A stretch of 51,254 nucleotides of DNA from Clostridia bacterium. Its GTDB lineage: Bacteria > Bacillota > Clostridia > Oscillospirales > Acutalibacteraceae. The stretch is from NCBI GenBank assembly GCA_017521365.1, contig JAFXCT010000126.1, positions 1-51,254 of the forward strand, given 5' to 3'. Made by a program: the position numbers and the translations under genes. Below are positions 40,463-48,332 of this stretch, one piece after another (within the stretch, counting starts at the first letter, position 1; every line of letters begins with the position of its first letter). The notes beneath the pieces are model-generated. The model was not told where the DNA came from. It ran no database searches and worked only from the letters and a program-made list of their open reading frames with translations.

Positions 40463-41464
40463 ATGAAGAGTATATTTTTGTGCGAGGTTGCAGACAACCC
40501 CGAAAGAGTTTTTTCAAAAGAAACCGTTGCTCTGCTCAAGGAAAAGGCAGGGCTTGAAGAAGCGGTTTACAACAAGGATTTTTTATATAAAAACCCCGAT
40601 AAATTTACCGACACACGGTACATTTTTTCAACCTGGGGAATGAGTGAGCTGACCGAAGAAGAAATTGAAAGATTTTTCCCGAGGCTTGAATGTGTGTTTT
40701 ACGCCGCAGGTACGGTACAGTATTTTGCCAGACCGTTTCTGAATAAGGGTATTCATATTTTCAGCGCATGGGCGGCAAACGCAGTACCCGTTGCGGAGTA
40801 CACACTGGCACAGGTTCTGCTTGCAAACAAGGGCTTTTTCCTTACCTCCCGTTTGCAAAGCACGGGCGAAACCCGAAAAGCAAACGCAGAAAAAGAAAAA
40901 TACAAGGGCAACTTCGGCGAAACGGTGGGCATAATCGGTGCAGGAATGATAGGCAGTCTTGTAATCGAAATGCTTAAAAATTACAAGCTTAACGTTAAAG
41001 TGTTCGACCCGTTTTTGCCCGACGAAAAAGCTGAAATGCTCGGCGTTGAAAAATGCCCGCTTGAAGAAATCTTTTCCACCTGCTCCGTTGTTTCAAACCA
41101 CCTTGCAAACAACGAGCAGACCCAAGGGATGCTGAAAAAAGAGCATTTTTCGGCTATGCTCCCCTACGCAACCTTCATAAACACGGGCAGGGGTGCACAG
41201 GTTGTTGAAAAGGATTTGGCTGACGTGCTTGAAAGCAGACCCGACCTTACCGCTCTGCTTGACGTTACACACCCCGAGCCGCCCGAGGAAGGCCACGCAT
41301 TTTACGCTCTGCCCAACTGCATACTCACGCCGCACATTGCAGGCAGCAGCGGCAACGAGGTGCACCGAATGGCAGAATATATGGCAGAGGAATATCTGCG
41401 GTTTGCCGCAAACGAGCCGTGCAGATACGAAGTAACACTTAAAATGCTTGAAACTATGGCGTGA
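40463..41464 (+). CDS. D-isomer specific 2-hydroxyacid dehydrogenase
   Basis: NAD(P)-dependent interconversion of a 2-keto acid and its D-2-hydroxy acid. The 333-residue protein has the Rossmann motif GIIGAGMIGS near residue 157 and the full catalytic set: R243 in NTGRGAQV, E272 in HPEPP and H291 in LTPHIAGS. It starts one base after the upstream stop (TAAAATG). Glyoxylate, hydroxypyruvate or sugar-derived 2-keto acids are typical substrates. In this operon a 2-keto sugar acid is the obvious guess. Confidence 0.92.
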   Translation: MKSIFLCEVADNPERVFSKETVALLKEKAGLEEAVYNKDFLYKNPDKFTDTRYIFSTWGMSELTEEEIERFFPRLECVFYAAGTVQYFARPFLNKGIHIFSAWAANAVPVAEYTLAQVLLANKGFFLTSRLQSTGETRKANAEKEKYKGNFGETVGIIGAGMIGSLVIEMLKNYKLNVKVFDPFLPDEKAEMLGVEKCPLEEIFSTCSVVSNHLANNEQTQGMLKKEHFSAMLPYATFINTGRGAQVVEKDLADVLESRPDLTALLDVTHPEPPEEGHAFYALPNCILTPHIAGSSGNEVHRMAEYMAEEYLRFAANEPCRYEVTLKMLETMA

Positions 41465-41475
41465 GGTGAAAATTA

Positions 41476-43404
41476 ATGTGCAACCCGTATTTTACAAAGG
41501 ATTACATTGAATTTATCAAAGCCTGCGAAGACCCGATGCTCATTTCGCTCAGAGAAGCCGTTATTGCCGCAGCAGACAAGGCGCTTGAGCTTGAGCCGAT
41601 TGCAGAATTCACCGTTAACGAAAGCGGTGAAGAACAACCCAATTACGGCCCGGCCTGCTTTCAGATAGAGGGTAACGCTATGCCTCTGGGCTTGGCCTAC
41701 CATATTACGGGCAAGGAGGAATATTTCCTTAAGGCGAGGGAGCTTATGCTCGCATACTGTGCTTACACCAAGTGGGGCGGTGATGAGTTTTTCAAGGGCG
41801 ATTTGCTGACGGGACATTTCTGCACGGGTATGGCTCAGGGCTATGCCTGCTTCAGGGATGTTTTAAGTGAGGAAGACAGAAAAACCATAGCGGAAGCTAC
41901 GTACAGGCTCGGTATCCGTGTACTGCTTGAGGACTGGGTGCTGCCCGAAACAAAGGCACATTGCTTTGACACGATGGGTCACAACTGGTGGGCAGTCTGC
42001 GCTTCAAACGGCGGACTTGCCGCAGCCGTAATGAGCGAGGATATTCCCGAATGCAGAGAGCTTGCCGACATTACCGCAAAAGGTATGGAGGAATGGTTCA
42101 ATTACCAAGGCAACCCGATTAACGTAAAGCCCGCAACGCTTGATGACGGCGCATTTTACGAGAGCGTGAGCTACTACAACTACGCTCTTTTTGAGTACCT
42201 TCGCTTTGCGTGGGCTTATCTTAAAACTACGGGTAAGGCACCGTTTGATGATGCGGCGATTCTGCGCCGTGCGGCACGCTTTTTCGTGCAGACCACCTAC
42301 CCGTCCGGCAAGGACAATTATTTTGTCGGCTTCGGCGACTGTGACAGAGGAACGGGCTTTGCCTCCTGCGTTCCCCTGCTGCTTGCACGCCTGCCCGATT
42401 TAAAAGAGCTTAAATGGTACGTAAGCAGTAAAGTAAACTTGCAAAATGACTGTATCTGCGAAAGGCTGTTACATTATAAAGATATATATCCGGCCGAAGA
42501 AAAAGCCCCCGAAGAAACCGCCTGTTTTTATCCGAACATAGGCTGGGCGGTATTCAGGGACAGCTTTGCACCCGACAGCAATTTGCTTGCCGTAAAATGC
42601 GGCGACAGCTGGAACCACGCTCACCTTGATGCGGCACATTTCGTGCTGTACAGAAACGGTGTGCCGGAAATTTACGATTCGCTCGGCTGCAACTATTCCA
42701 AGGAAATTTACAGAGATTATTTCGTTCAGTCCGCGGCACACAACGTTGTGCTTTTCAACGGGCAAGGTCAGCACCACGACGACCACCATCACCACGTAAG
42801 GGCCGTCGGAAAGCTGTACAATTTTACGGACGAGCCGGATTTCCGCTACGTTGCGGCAGATGCAAGCGGCCCTATGGGCAGGCATTTTCGCAAGCACTTA
42901 AGGCATTTCCTGTGGCTTAAGGATTTCATACTTATTTATGACGATATTCAGGCACACGAGCCGGGCGAAGCAAATTTCCTTCTCCACGCAAACGAGCCGA
43001 CCTGCTTCAAAATGCTCACAGAGTGTGAGGAAAGAGAAGAAAAAGGCGTATTCGGAGAGGATGCGCACGAGGTAACGTTCAAGTCCTTCAACCGTAATAC
43101 GGACAGCGAGGGCAGGGTAAAATTCGTTTCCGTGCTGGCACTCGGCGAAGAAACGCCGACAATGCAGAAGCTTGACGAAGCGTATAAAATAACCTGCGGC
43201 GACACAAAGGTTTACATAAACCTTTTAAGCGACGGCAGGGTTATGCACCGCAACTGCACCAACACCTTTGACGGCATAACGACCGATGCGGTAATTCTCG
43301 TTGAAGACGGCGAAGGCTATGCGGCAGTAAATGCAAGCTCAATAAGGAAAGACGGTAAAAGCCTTTTTGACAGACTCAGCAGAATTACGGGCAGAATAAA
43401 ATAA
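41476..43404 (+). CDS. heparinase II/III-like polysaccharide lyase or hydrolase
   Basis: Two-domain protein of 642 residues: an N-terminal (alpha/alpha) toroid to about residue 350 and a C-terminal beta-sandwich of the heparinase II/III type. MGHNWWAVCASNGG near residue 170, SVSYYNYALFEYLRFA near 235, and NHAHLDAAHFVLY with AAHNVVLFNGQ near 380-430 are the family's conserved blocks; the H-rich stretch HHDDHHHH follows. Relatives are oligoalginate, heparin and chondroitin lyases. No signal peptide, so it would act on imported oligosaccharides. GAGGTGAAAATTA precedes the ATG. Last gene of the operon. Confidence 0.85.
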   Translation: MCNPYFTKDYIEFIKACEDPMLISLREAVIAAADKALELEPIAEFTVNESGEEQPNYGPACFQIEGNAMPLGLAYHITGKEEYFLKARELMLAYCAYTKWGGDEFFKGDLLTGHFCTGMAQGYACFRDVLSEEDRKTIAEATYRLGIRVLLEDWVLPETKAHCFDTMGHNWWAVCASNGGLAAAVMSEDIPECRELADITAKGMEEWFNYQGNPINVKPATLDDGAFYESVSYYNYALFEYLRFAWAYLKTTGKAPFDDAAILRRAARFFVQTTYPSGKDNYFVGFGDCDRGTGFASCVPLLLARLPDLKELKWYVSSKVNLQNDCICERLLHYKDIYPAEEKAPEETACFYPNIGWAVFRDSFAPDSNLLAVKCGDSWNHAHLDAAHFVLYRNGVPEIYDSLGCNYSKEIYRDYFVQSAAHNVVLFNGQGQHHDDHHHHVRAVGKLYNFTDEPDFRYVAADASGPMGRHFRKHLRHFLWLKDFILIYDDIQAHEPGEANFLLHANEPTCFKMLTECEEREEKGVFGEDAHEVTFKSFNRNTDSEGRVKFVSVLALGEETPTMQKLDEAYKITCGDTKVYINLLSDGRVMHRNCTNTFDGITTDAVILVEDGEGYAAVNASSIRKDGKSLFDRLSRITGRIK

Positions 43405-43406
43405 AA

Positions 43407-44632
43407 TCACTCCGGATTATCTTCTGATAGTCCGGAGTTTTCGTTTATTATGAGTAAAGCAACAAGTATGAATGAAACGAACAGTATTGCAAACGTTCTG
43501 TAGCCCGAAGCCCATACCGTAGGCGAAAAGCCCATAAGCACGCGGCTGCCAAAGCCTGCGGAAAGAACGAGTGCACCAATCATTTTTGCCTGTTTTGTTT
43601 TCAGAAGCGCAAAAACCGCAATTATAACGCAGACTGCAACAAGCAGGAACAGCAAATCCGAAACGGGGCTGAAAACGTATTCCGCCTTGCCTACCCTGCC
43701 GTTTACCAGACCGCCGCAGACGGCCTTTACCCAATCGGGCCTTATTAATGACGTGATGCCAAAGCCAAGTACAAACACAAGAGGAAATACGCTTGCGGTT
43801 TTGACTGAGGTTTTACCGCAAAGCCTTACACCGCTGACAGCAAGAAACAGCGCAAAAACGGCAAAGCCCGCAAAGGCAAGGCGAAGCTCCATAGTCATAC
43901 AGTAAAAGGTTGAAGAAAAGCCGAGCTCTGCTTTTTGCAGGACGCTGAGTTCACCGAAGCCCGGAAAATACCGCGCTGTTTCGCGAAGCATTCTCGAATT
44001 GTCGGAAAAGACGTTAAGTGAATACGTATACACAGCCATTGCGCCGACGGCAACAGTCTGCAAGAGTGAGTACAAATCAAAATCTTTTCTGACAAACCAT
44101 AGATAAAAGTTTGTGCAAAGCAAAATTCCGAGCAAAGCCGCACACATCTGCTGCATATTGCAGGCATAAAAAAGCAACGGAACAATTGCAAGCTTATACC
44201 ACAGCGGTGTTCTTTCTTTGAGCAATTTGTTTCTTACGGGGAACAGACACAGCAGACCAAAGGTTATGGGCCAAAGGTAATTTACCGTTGTTGCGATAAA
44301 ACCTGCATCGACAAGCACCATTGACGGAAAAACCGCAAAGCAGGAAACGAGCTTTGTTGCCCGGCTTTTACGCACGGGCAATATTTCTTCAACGGCCGCC
44401 AAAAGAATTGTCAGCACAAGCGGATTTGCAATACGCCACGCAAGGTTAACCTTTGCGAAAATATAAGTTGCGGCATCGGTCAAGGGTCGGGCACTTGTCA
44501 GAAGAAATCGTCAAGCGAGGTTGAAGCCGCCTTTTCGTAAAACACGGCATCGTCCGACCAGTTAAGCGGCAAGAAAAAATGCACAACAAGCGCAGCGAAG
44601 AAAAAAGCAATATAAAACCTGTATCTTTTCAT
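43407..44632 (-). pseudogene. DUF6056-like polytopic membrane protein, frameshifted
   Basis: The gene starts at ATG 44632, one base after the SGNH gene, and encodes MKRYRFYIAFFFAALVVHFF then LNWSDDAVFYEKAASTSLDDFF before TGA at 44498-44500. In the -1 frame the sequence continues at once as LTSARPLTDAATYIFAKVNL and runs open to 43407 with about ten hydrophobic helices. Joined, the product is about 410 residues, similar to the glucosyltransferase-like DUF6056 membrane proteins (short N-terminal helix, acidic pair after it). One missing base near 44500 would restore it. The downstream part alone could start only from TTG 44483 without a good ribosome-binding site. No good site precedes 44632 either. 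Confidence 0.7.
43409..43441. terminator. bidirectional terminator at the lyase/DUF6056 junction
   Basis: ACTCCGGATTATC (43409-43421), TTCT, GATAGTCCGGAGT (43426-43438), then TTTTCGTTT. The 13-base stem (one wobble) lies inside the last codons of the minus-strand gene and just after the plus-strand lyase stop. Confidence 0.85.
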
Positions 44633-44633
44633 A

Positions 44634-45419
44634 TTAATATTTATAAGGTGTGCCGACAAAGCCAATCTGCGAGAAGGCTTCAAAATCGTGGCGGATAATG
44701 TAGTCGATATACGAGCTGATAATCTTTGCGGAGAAAAGATAGCCTGCGGCATTCATATGACCGCCGACAAAAAAAAGCTTTCTGAATTCTTCGTCACAAA
44801 CGGGGCCGTATTTGCGCCAGTCAATAATATATGTATTCGGGAAAAGCTCTGCCATTTCATATAGCAGGGCTGACATATCGTCTGCACCGCCGGGATTTCT
44901 CTCATCTCTGCTGTCCTTGGGCTTTGTGACGAGGAAAAACTTTGCATCGGGCTGAATTTCCTTATATCGCTGAATAATTTTGCCGTAGTTGCCTGCAAAG
45001 GTATCGGCGTTTTTGTTATAATCCTCAAGGCAGATATCCGCAAGGCTTCCTATCAGGTGACCTGCGTTGATTATGTCGTTAACGCCAAGGGCGATTATGT
45101 AGCCCTGTGCCGCCTTTTCCTTGTCCCACATACCGTTTTCTTCGGCAAAGGAAGCGCAGTATTCCCTTGCGGTCATACCGCCACGGGAGAAATTATACAC
45201 CTTGCAGCCTGCCATTCGGGCAATATACTGACCCCACGAATAATCGAACATATCGTGGTAACCACGCACGCCGTTTTCGTCCATTGACTCAAATTCACCC
45301 GATGAAAGGCTGTCACCGACGCAGGCAATTGTACGCATAATTCCGACAAAGCCGCCGTCCGTAACAAGATTATCAAGCGGTTTTTCGTTTTCGTTATTGA
45401 AAATAAAATTAAGGTTCAT
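44634..45419 (-). CDS. SGNH/GDSL-family hydrolase
   Basis: Esterase/lipase-fold hydrolase, often a carbohydrate deacetylase. The 261-residue product has block I ACVGDSLSSGE (S37), block II glycine in FSRGGMTAREY, block III asparagine in ALGVNDIINAG, and block V histidine in VGGHMNAAGY. The aspartate that normally sits three residues before that histidine is valine, so the triad is reduced to a Ser-His dyad unless another acid serves. No signal peptide. GGAGG is nine bases before the ATG. It is followed one base later by the DUF6056-like gene. Confidence 0.85.
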   Translation of the reverse strand: MNLNFIFNNENEKPLDNLVTDGGFVGIMRTIACVGDSLSSGEFESMDENGVRGYHDMFDYSWGQYIARMAGCKVYNFSRGGMTAREYCASFAEENGMWDKEKAAQGYIIALGVNDIINAGHLIGSLADICLEDYNKNADTFAGNYGKIIQRYKEIQPDAKFFLVTKPKDSRDERNPGGADDMSALLYEMAELFPNTYIIDWRKYGPVCDEEFRKLFFVGGHMNAAGYLFSAKIISSYIDYIIRHDFEAFSQIGFVGTPYKY

Positions 45420-45442
45420 TTTATAAAGCCTCCTTTTTTAAA

Positions 45443-45472
45443 ATTATATCACAATACCGCAATAAAGTGCAA
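45443..45472 (-). promoter_or_regulatory. promoter of the SGNH-DUF6056 operon
   Basis: On the minus strand TTGCAC (45467-45472), 18 bases, TATAAT (45443-45448) with extended TGA. About 17 bases before the GGAGG-ATG start region. Confidence 0.7.
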
Positions 45473-45488
45473 CAGATAAATGTCGGGC

Positions 45489-45524
45489 TTGAAAAAGCGG
45501 CAGTATTACTGTAAAATATTTTAC
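45489..45524 (+). promoter_or_regulatory. promoter of the Asp-box propeller gene with -10 palindrome
   Basis: TTGAAA (45489-45494), 17 bases, TAAAAT (45512-45517). The perfect 14-base palindrome GTAAAATATTTTAC (45511-45524) covers the -10 and transcription start, a typical operator position. Confidence 0.65.
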
Positions 45525-45537
45525 GGGAGATGATGAA

Positions 45538-46608
45538 ATGAAAATTGAGCTTATAGGGAAACCTGAAACAATAATATCCAACCCCGACAGCAAGCACAAC
45601 TATTTTGGTTGGCCGACGGCTGTCACTCTGCCCGACGGCAGAATTGCTGTAGGTGCTTCGGGCTTTCGGCTTGAACATATCTGCCCCTTCGGCAAGGCTG
45701 TAATTTCTTATAGCTATGACGGCGGAAAGACCTATACACGCCCTGCCCCCGTTATTGACACACCGCTTGACGACAGGGACGCAGGTATATGTGTTTTCGG
45801 CGAAAACTCGGTTATTGTAACCTCGTTCAACAACTCTGCCGATATGCAGCGCCACCACAACACTAAAAACAGATATGTGCAAAACTACATAAACACAATC
45901 ACAAAAGAGGACGAGGAAAAGTACCTCGGCGCAACATTCCGCATAAGCCGTGACGGCGGAATAACCTTCGGCGAAACCCACCGCTCCCCAGTTACCTCTC
46001 CGCACGGACCCGTTGAGCTTCGTGACGGCACGGTTTTGTGGGCAGGAACAAGGTTTGAGGATATTTTTGCAGGCATTGAGGTGCACAGGCTTGACACCGA
46101 AACCTGCCAAACCGAGCTTGTTGGCAAAATAATCAGTCCGGACAAAAACGCCGTGCTCAACGAGCCGCACCTGATTGAACTGCCCGACGGCAGACTTATC
46201 TGCCACATCAGAGGCGAAAACTCAGAGCTGTTTGACGGCGGCAAGGAGCACCTTTTCACAACGTTCCAGAGTATTTCCGAGGACGGCGGCAAAACCTGGA
46301 CCGAGCCCGAAATGCTGCTTGACAAAACGGGCGGTGCACCGCCCCACCTGTTTATGACAAGCAAAGGTGTTCTGCTTTGCACCTACGGCAGAAGAAAAAA
46401 GCCCTACGGCATTATGGCAATGTTCAGCACCGACGGCGGCAAAACCTGGGAAAAGGATGTGCGCCTTTACGAAAACCCGTTCAGCGACGACCTCGGCTAC
46501 CCCTCAACGGTTGAGCTTGACGACGGCACGCTGATAACGGTATTTTACGCAAAGAACGAAAAAGACGGCCCCTGCGAAATCATACAGCAGAGGTGGAGAA
46601 TACTGTAA
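45538..46608 (+). CDS. sialidase-like Asp-box beta-propeller protein
   Basis: Probable exo-glycosidase-like propeller, 356 residues. Four clear Asp boxes: SYDGGKTY near residue 60, SRDGGITF near 138, SEDGGKTW near 248 and STDGGKTW near 300. FGWPTAVTLPDGRIAVGASG opens the first blade and EPHLIELPDGRLICHIRG lies near residue 215. No signal peptide or transmembrane segment, so it acts in the cytoplasm or leaves by another route. The sialidase arginine triad could not be confirmed, so a sialidase name would be unsafe. Starts at ATG 45538 after GGGAGATGATGAA. Divergent from the SGNH gene. Confidence 0.75.
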   Translation: MKIELIGKPETIISNPDSKHNYFGWPTAVTLPDGRIAVGASGFRLEHICPFGKAVISYSYDGGKTYTRPAPVIDTPLDDRDAGICVFGENSVIVTSFNNSADMQRHHNTKNRYVQNYINTITKEDEEKYLGATFRISRDGGITFGETHRSPVTSPHGPVELRDGTVLWAGTRFEDIFAGIEVHRLDTETCQTELVGKIISPDKNAVLNEPHLIELPDGRLICHIRGENSELFDGGKEHLFTTFQSISEDGGKTWTEPEMLLDKTGGAPPHLFMTSKGVLLCTYGRRKKPYGIMAMFSTDGGKTWEKDVRLYENPFSDDLGYPSTVELDDGTLITVFYAKNEKDGPCEIIQQRWRIL

Positions 46609-46613
46609 AAAAC

Positions 46614-46638
46614 AAAGCACCTCAGTCGAGGTGCTTTT
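46614..46638. terminator. bidirectional terminator after the Asp-box gene
   Basis: AAAGCACCTC (46614-46623), AGTC, GAGGTGCTTT (46628-46637), then TAATCTTTT. A 10-base perfect stem between convergent genes. Confidence 0.88.
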
Positions 46639-46644
46639 AATCTT

Positions 46645-47307
46645 TTATTCGGCTTTGCTTTCCTGCTGTTCCTTATAGAACCTCTGAACGTTTATGAAAG
46701 CACCGATTACGCAGTAAAGTGCGTAAATGCCGTAGATAAGGTAAGTCATTTCTTTAAAGTCGTTCATTACCATCTGCACGTTGAGCAGAAGGCCGATAAC
46801 CGCCTGCACAATCCAGAGGTAGGTGTATTCAATGTATGCAAGCATAGTCAGAACAGGCACGATAAAACCGAGCAGAAAGGTTATGCTGTCGAGAACCGCA
46901 TACTCGTATTTCAGGTGAACGAACACGCCTGCAAGCACCGCCCAGGCGGCAAGCACGGCAAGGATAAATATAATTCTAACCTTGTTCGGCATTTTTCTGA
47001 AAACAGCCGTGTTTTTATACGCCTTCTTTTTCCAACTGAAAAAAGTACCGAGCTGAATCGGAAAGCTGAAAAGAAGAGCAGATGCGGCAGAAGCATAAAC
47101 GCCCATATAGATATAAGTTGCCGTATAGACAAGAGAGTTTACTGCACCTATAAGAGCACCGACTCTGTTAGCCTCGGACTGAAACGCCATTACGAAAAGC
47201 GAAACGAACAGAGGTATCATCAGGAAAAATTCCTGCTTGCACAAAATACCTGCGGCAAGAATTGCAAGGCCGGTCAGTATAATAATTATCTTTTTAGAAT
47301 TTTTCAT
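46645..47307 (-). CDS. PnuC-like nicotinamide riboside/mononucleotide transporter family protein
   Basis: Polytopic membrane protein of 220 residues with about seven hydrophobic segments. The pattern SEANRVGALIGAVNSLVYTATYIYMGVYASA, shown here as consecutive short motifs (NRVGALIGAVNS, then YIYMGVYASA), and a C-terminal TYLWIVQAVIGLLLNVQMV followed by YLIYGIYALYCVIGA resembles PnuC/NMN-transporter proteins, where the W and Q/N residues bind the vitamin. The identification is moderate. ATG 47307 lies 16 bases after the PHP gene; the ribosome-binding site (CGGTAA) is weak. Last gene of a three-gene operon. Confidence 0.6.
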   Translation of the reverse strand: MKNSKKIIIILTGLAILAAGILCKQEFFLMIPLFVSLFVMAFQSEANRVGALIGAVNSLVYTATYIYMGVYASAASALLFSFPIQLGTFFSWKKKAYKNTAVFRKMPNKVRIIFILAVLAAWAVLAGVFVHLKYEYAVLDSITFLLGFIVPVLTMLAYIEYTYLWIVQAVIGLLLNVQMVMNDFKEMTYLIYGIYALYCVIGAFINVQRFYKEQQESKAE

Positions 47308-47323
47308 AAGTTTACCGAGAATA

Positions 47324-48319
47324 TTATTTTTCAAAATACATTGCACCGCTCTGGGCAAAAATCAGCGGCGGTAGCTTCATACCCTTTTGCTCGGGTATTC
47401 GGGAGGCAATGGCGTAGTCGTGGATTTTGCTGTAGAAAAATCCCGGCTCAAAAACAACGTGAGCGCACACAAAGCCTTCTGTTTCAACAGGCAGGGTAAT
47501 GGAATAATCCCCCGTTTTCTTTGCGGTATATTCATAGCACAAGCCTCGGGAATTAAAGACCATAAGCTTATGGGTGCGGTGCAGCTTTTTGACATTTATT
47601 GTAACTGTTGTATCTTCCGTGAGCTTGACAGTATCGCCGAGTCTGCCCTCGCCGCTGACAATATCAACGAAGGTTGTTCCAACGTCAAAGCAAATAGTCG
47701 TATGTCCGCTGACGATTGCTTCAAGTATATCCTCGGGAGAATTCGATTTGGCATAAACGTATGTAACCGGCCAGGTGAGAAGATTTGTAACAACGTAGTC
47801 CTTGTGATAATCGCTGCCACCTACAACGGGAAGCTTAAAGCCGCTGCGAAGCTGCTCGTGCCACCACTCGGTGCACTCAAGGTTATCGTAGTGAGTGGGA
47901 GCATTCCACACCTCAAGCACATCAACGTCTGCCGCATTCTTTTCCCATCTCCACGGGCACTGCTTACAATGCGGATGGTTCATACAGATAACCGCACCGC
48001 GTTTTTTTGCCTCGTCCTTGATTCGCAGAAAATCCTCGTAGGTTTCGCAGGAATCATAATCCTCACGGTCGATAACGTCCTTAACACCCCACATATTGCA
48101 GTGACCGCCCCTTTTGGTAAGCTCTGCACCGTAGATAAGGGTAAGCCCGTCAACCTCGGGAAGCTCCTCACAGTTGACGTTGTGGTCGGTAATCATAAGA
48201 AAATCGAGCTTATTCTTTTTCGCCTTTTCAATAACCTGCTCCAAGGTGAGTCCGCCGTCGGAAGCAGTTGTGTGGCAATGCGGCACACCGACGTACCATT
48301 TGTAATTTTCGTAACCCAT
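47324..48319 (-). CDS. PHP-domain metal-dependent phosphoesterase-like protein
   Basis: PHP-fold hydrolase (CehA/McbA-like or polymerase/histidinol-phosphatase type), 331 residues. Metal ligands visible in order: HCHTTASDGGLT at residue 14, MITDHN near 42, GAELT near 65, MNHPH near 115 and GGSDYHKD near 165. A C-terminal beta domain of about 130 residues (VDIVSGEGRLGDTVKL and following) is typical of the group acting on glycan or phosphodiester substrates. GGGG lies seven bases before the ATG. Between the toroid protein and the PnuC-like gene. Confidence 0.87.
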   Translation of the reverse strand: MGYENYKWYVGVPHCHTTASDGGLTLEQVIEKAKKNKLDFLMITDHNVNCEELPEVDGLTLIYGAELTKRGGHCNMWGVKDVIDREDYDSCETYEDFLRIKDEAKKRGAVICMNHPHCKQCPWRWEKNAADVDVLEVWNAPTHYDNLECTEWWHEQLRSGFKLPVVGGSDYHKDYVVTNLLTWPVTYVYAKSNSPEDILEAIVSGHTTICFDVGTTFVDIVSGEGRLGDTVKLTEDTTVTINVKKLHRTHKLMVFNSRGLCYEYTAKKTGDYSITLPVETEGFVCAHVVFEPGFFYSKIHDYAIASRIPEQKGMKLPPLIFAQSGAMYFEK

Positions 48320-48332
48320 CGTAATTCCCCTT

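Noticed and set aside
35779-43404. Bile-acid 7-dehydroxylation (bai) operon
   Set aside because: OYE, SDR and flavoprotein recall baiCD, baiA and baiH/N, but there is no CoA ligase, CoA transferase, 7-dehydratase or transporter, and a polysaccharide-lyase-type gene and sugar isomerase are present.
44483-44498. Programmed -1 frameshifting in the DUF6056-like gene
   Set aside because: No canonical slippery heptamer or downstream stem was seen; a plain indel explains it better.
45421-46206. 261-codon minus-strand open frame opposite the Asp-box gene
   Set aside because: It lies antisense to four Asp boxes and crosses the divergent promoter region.
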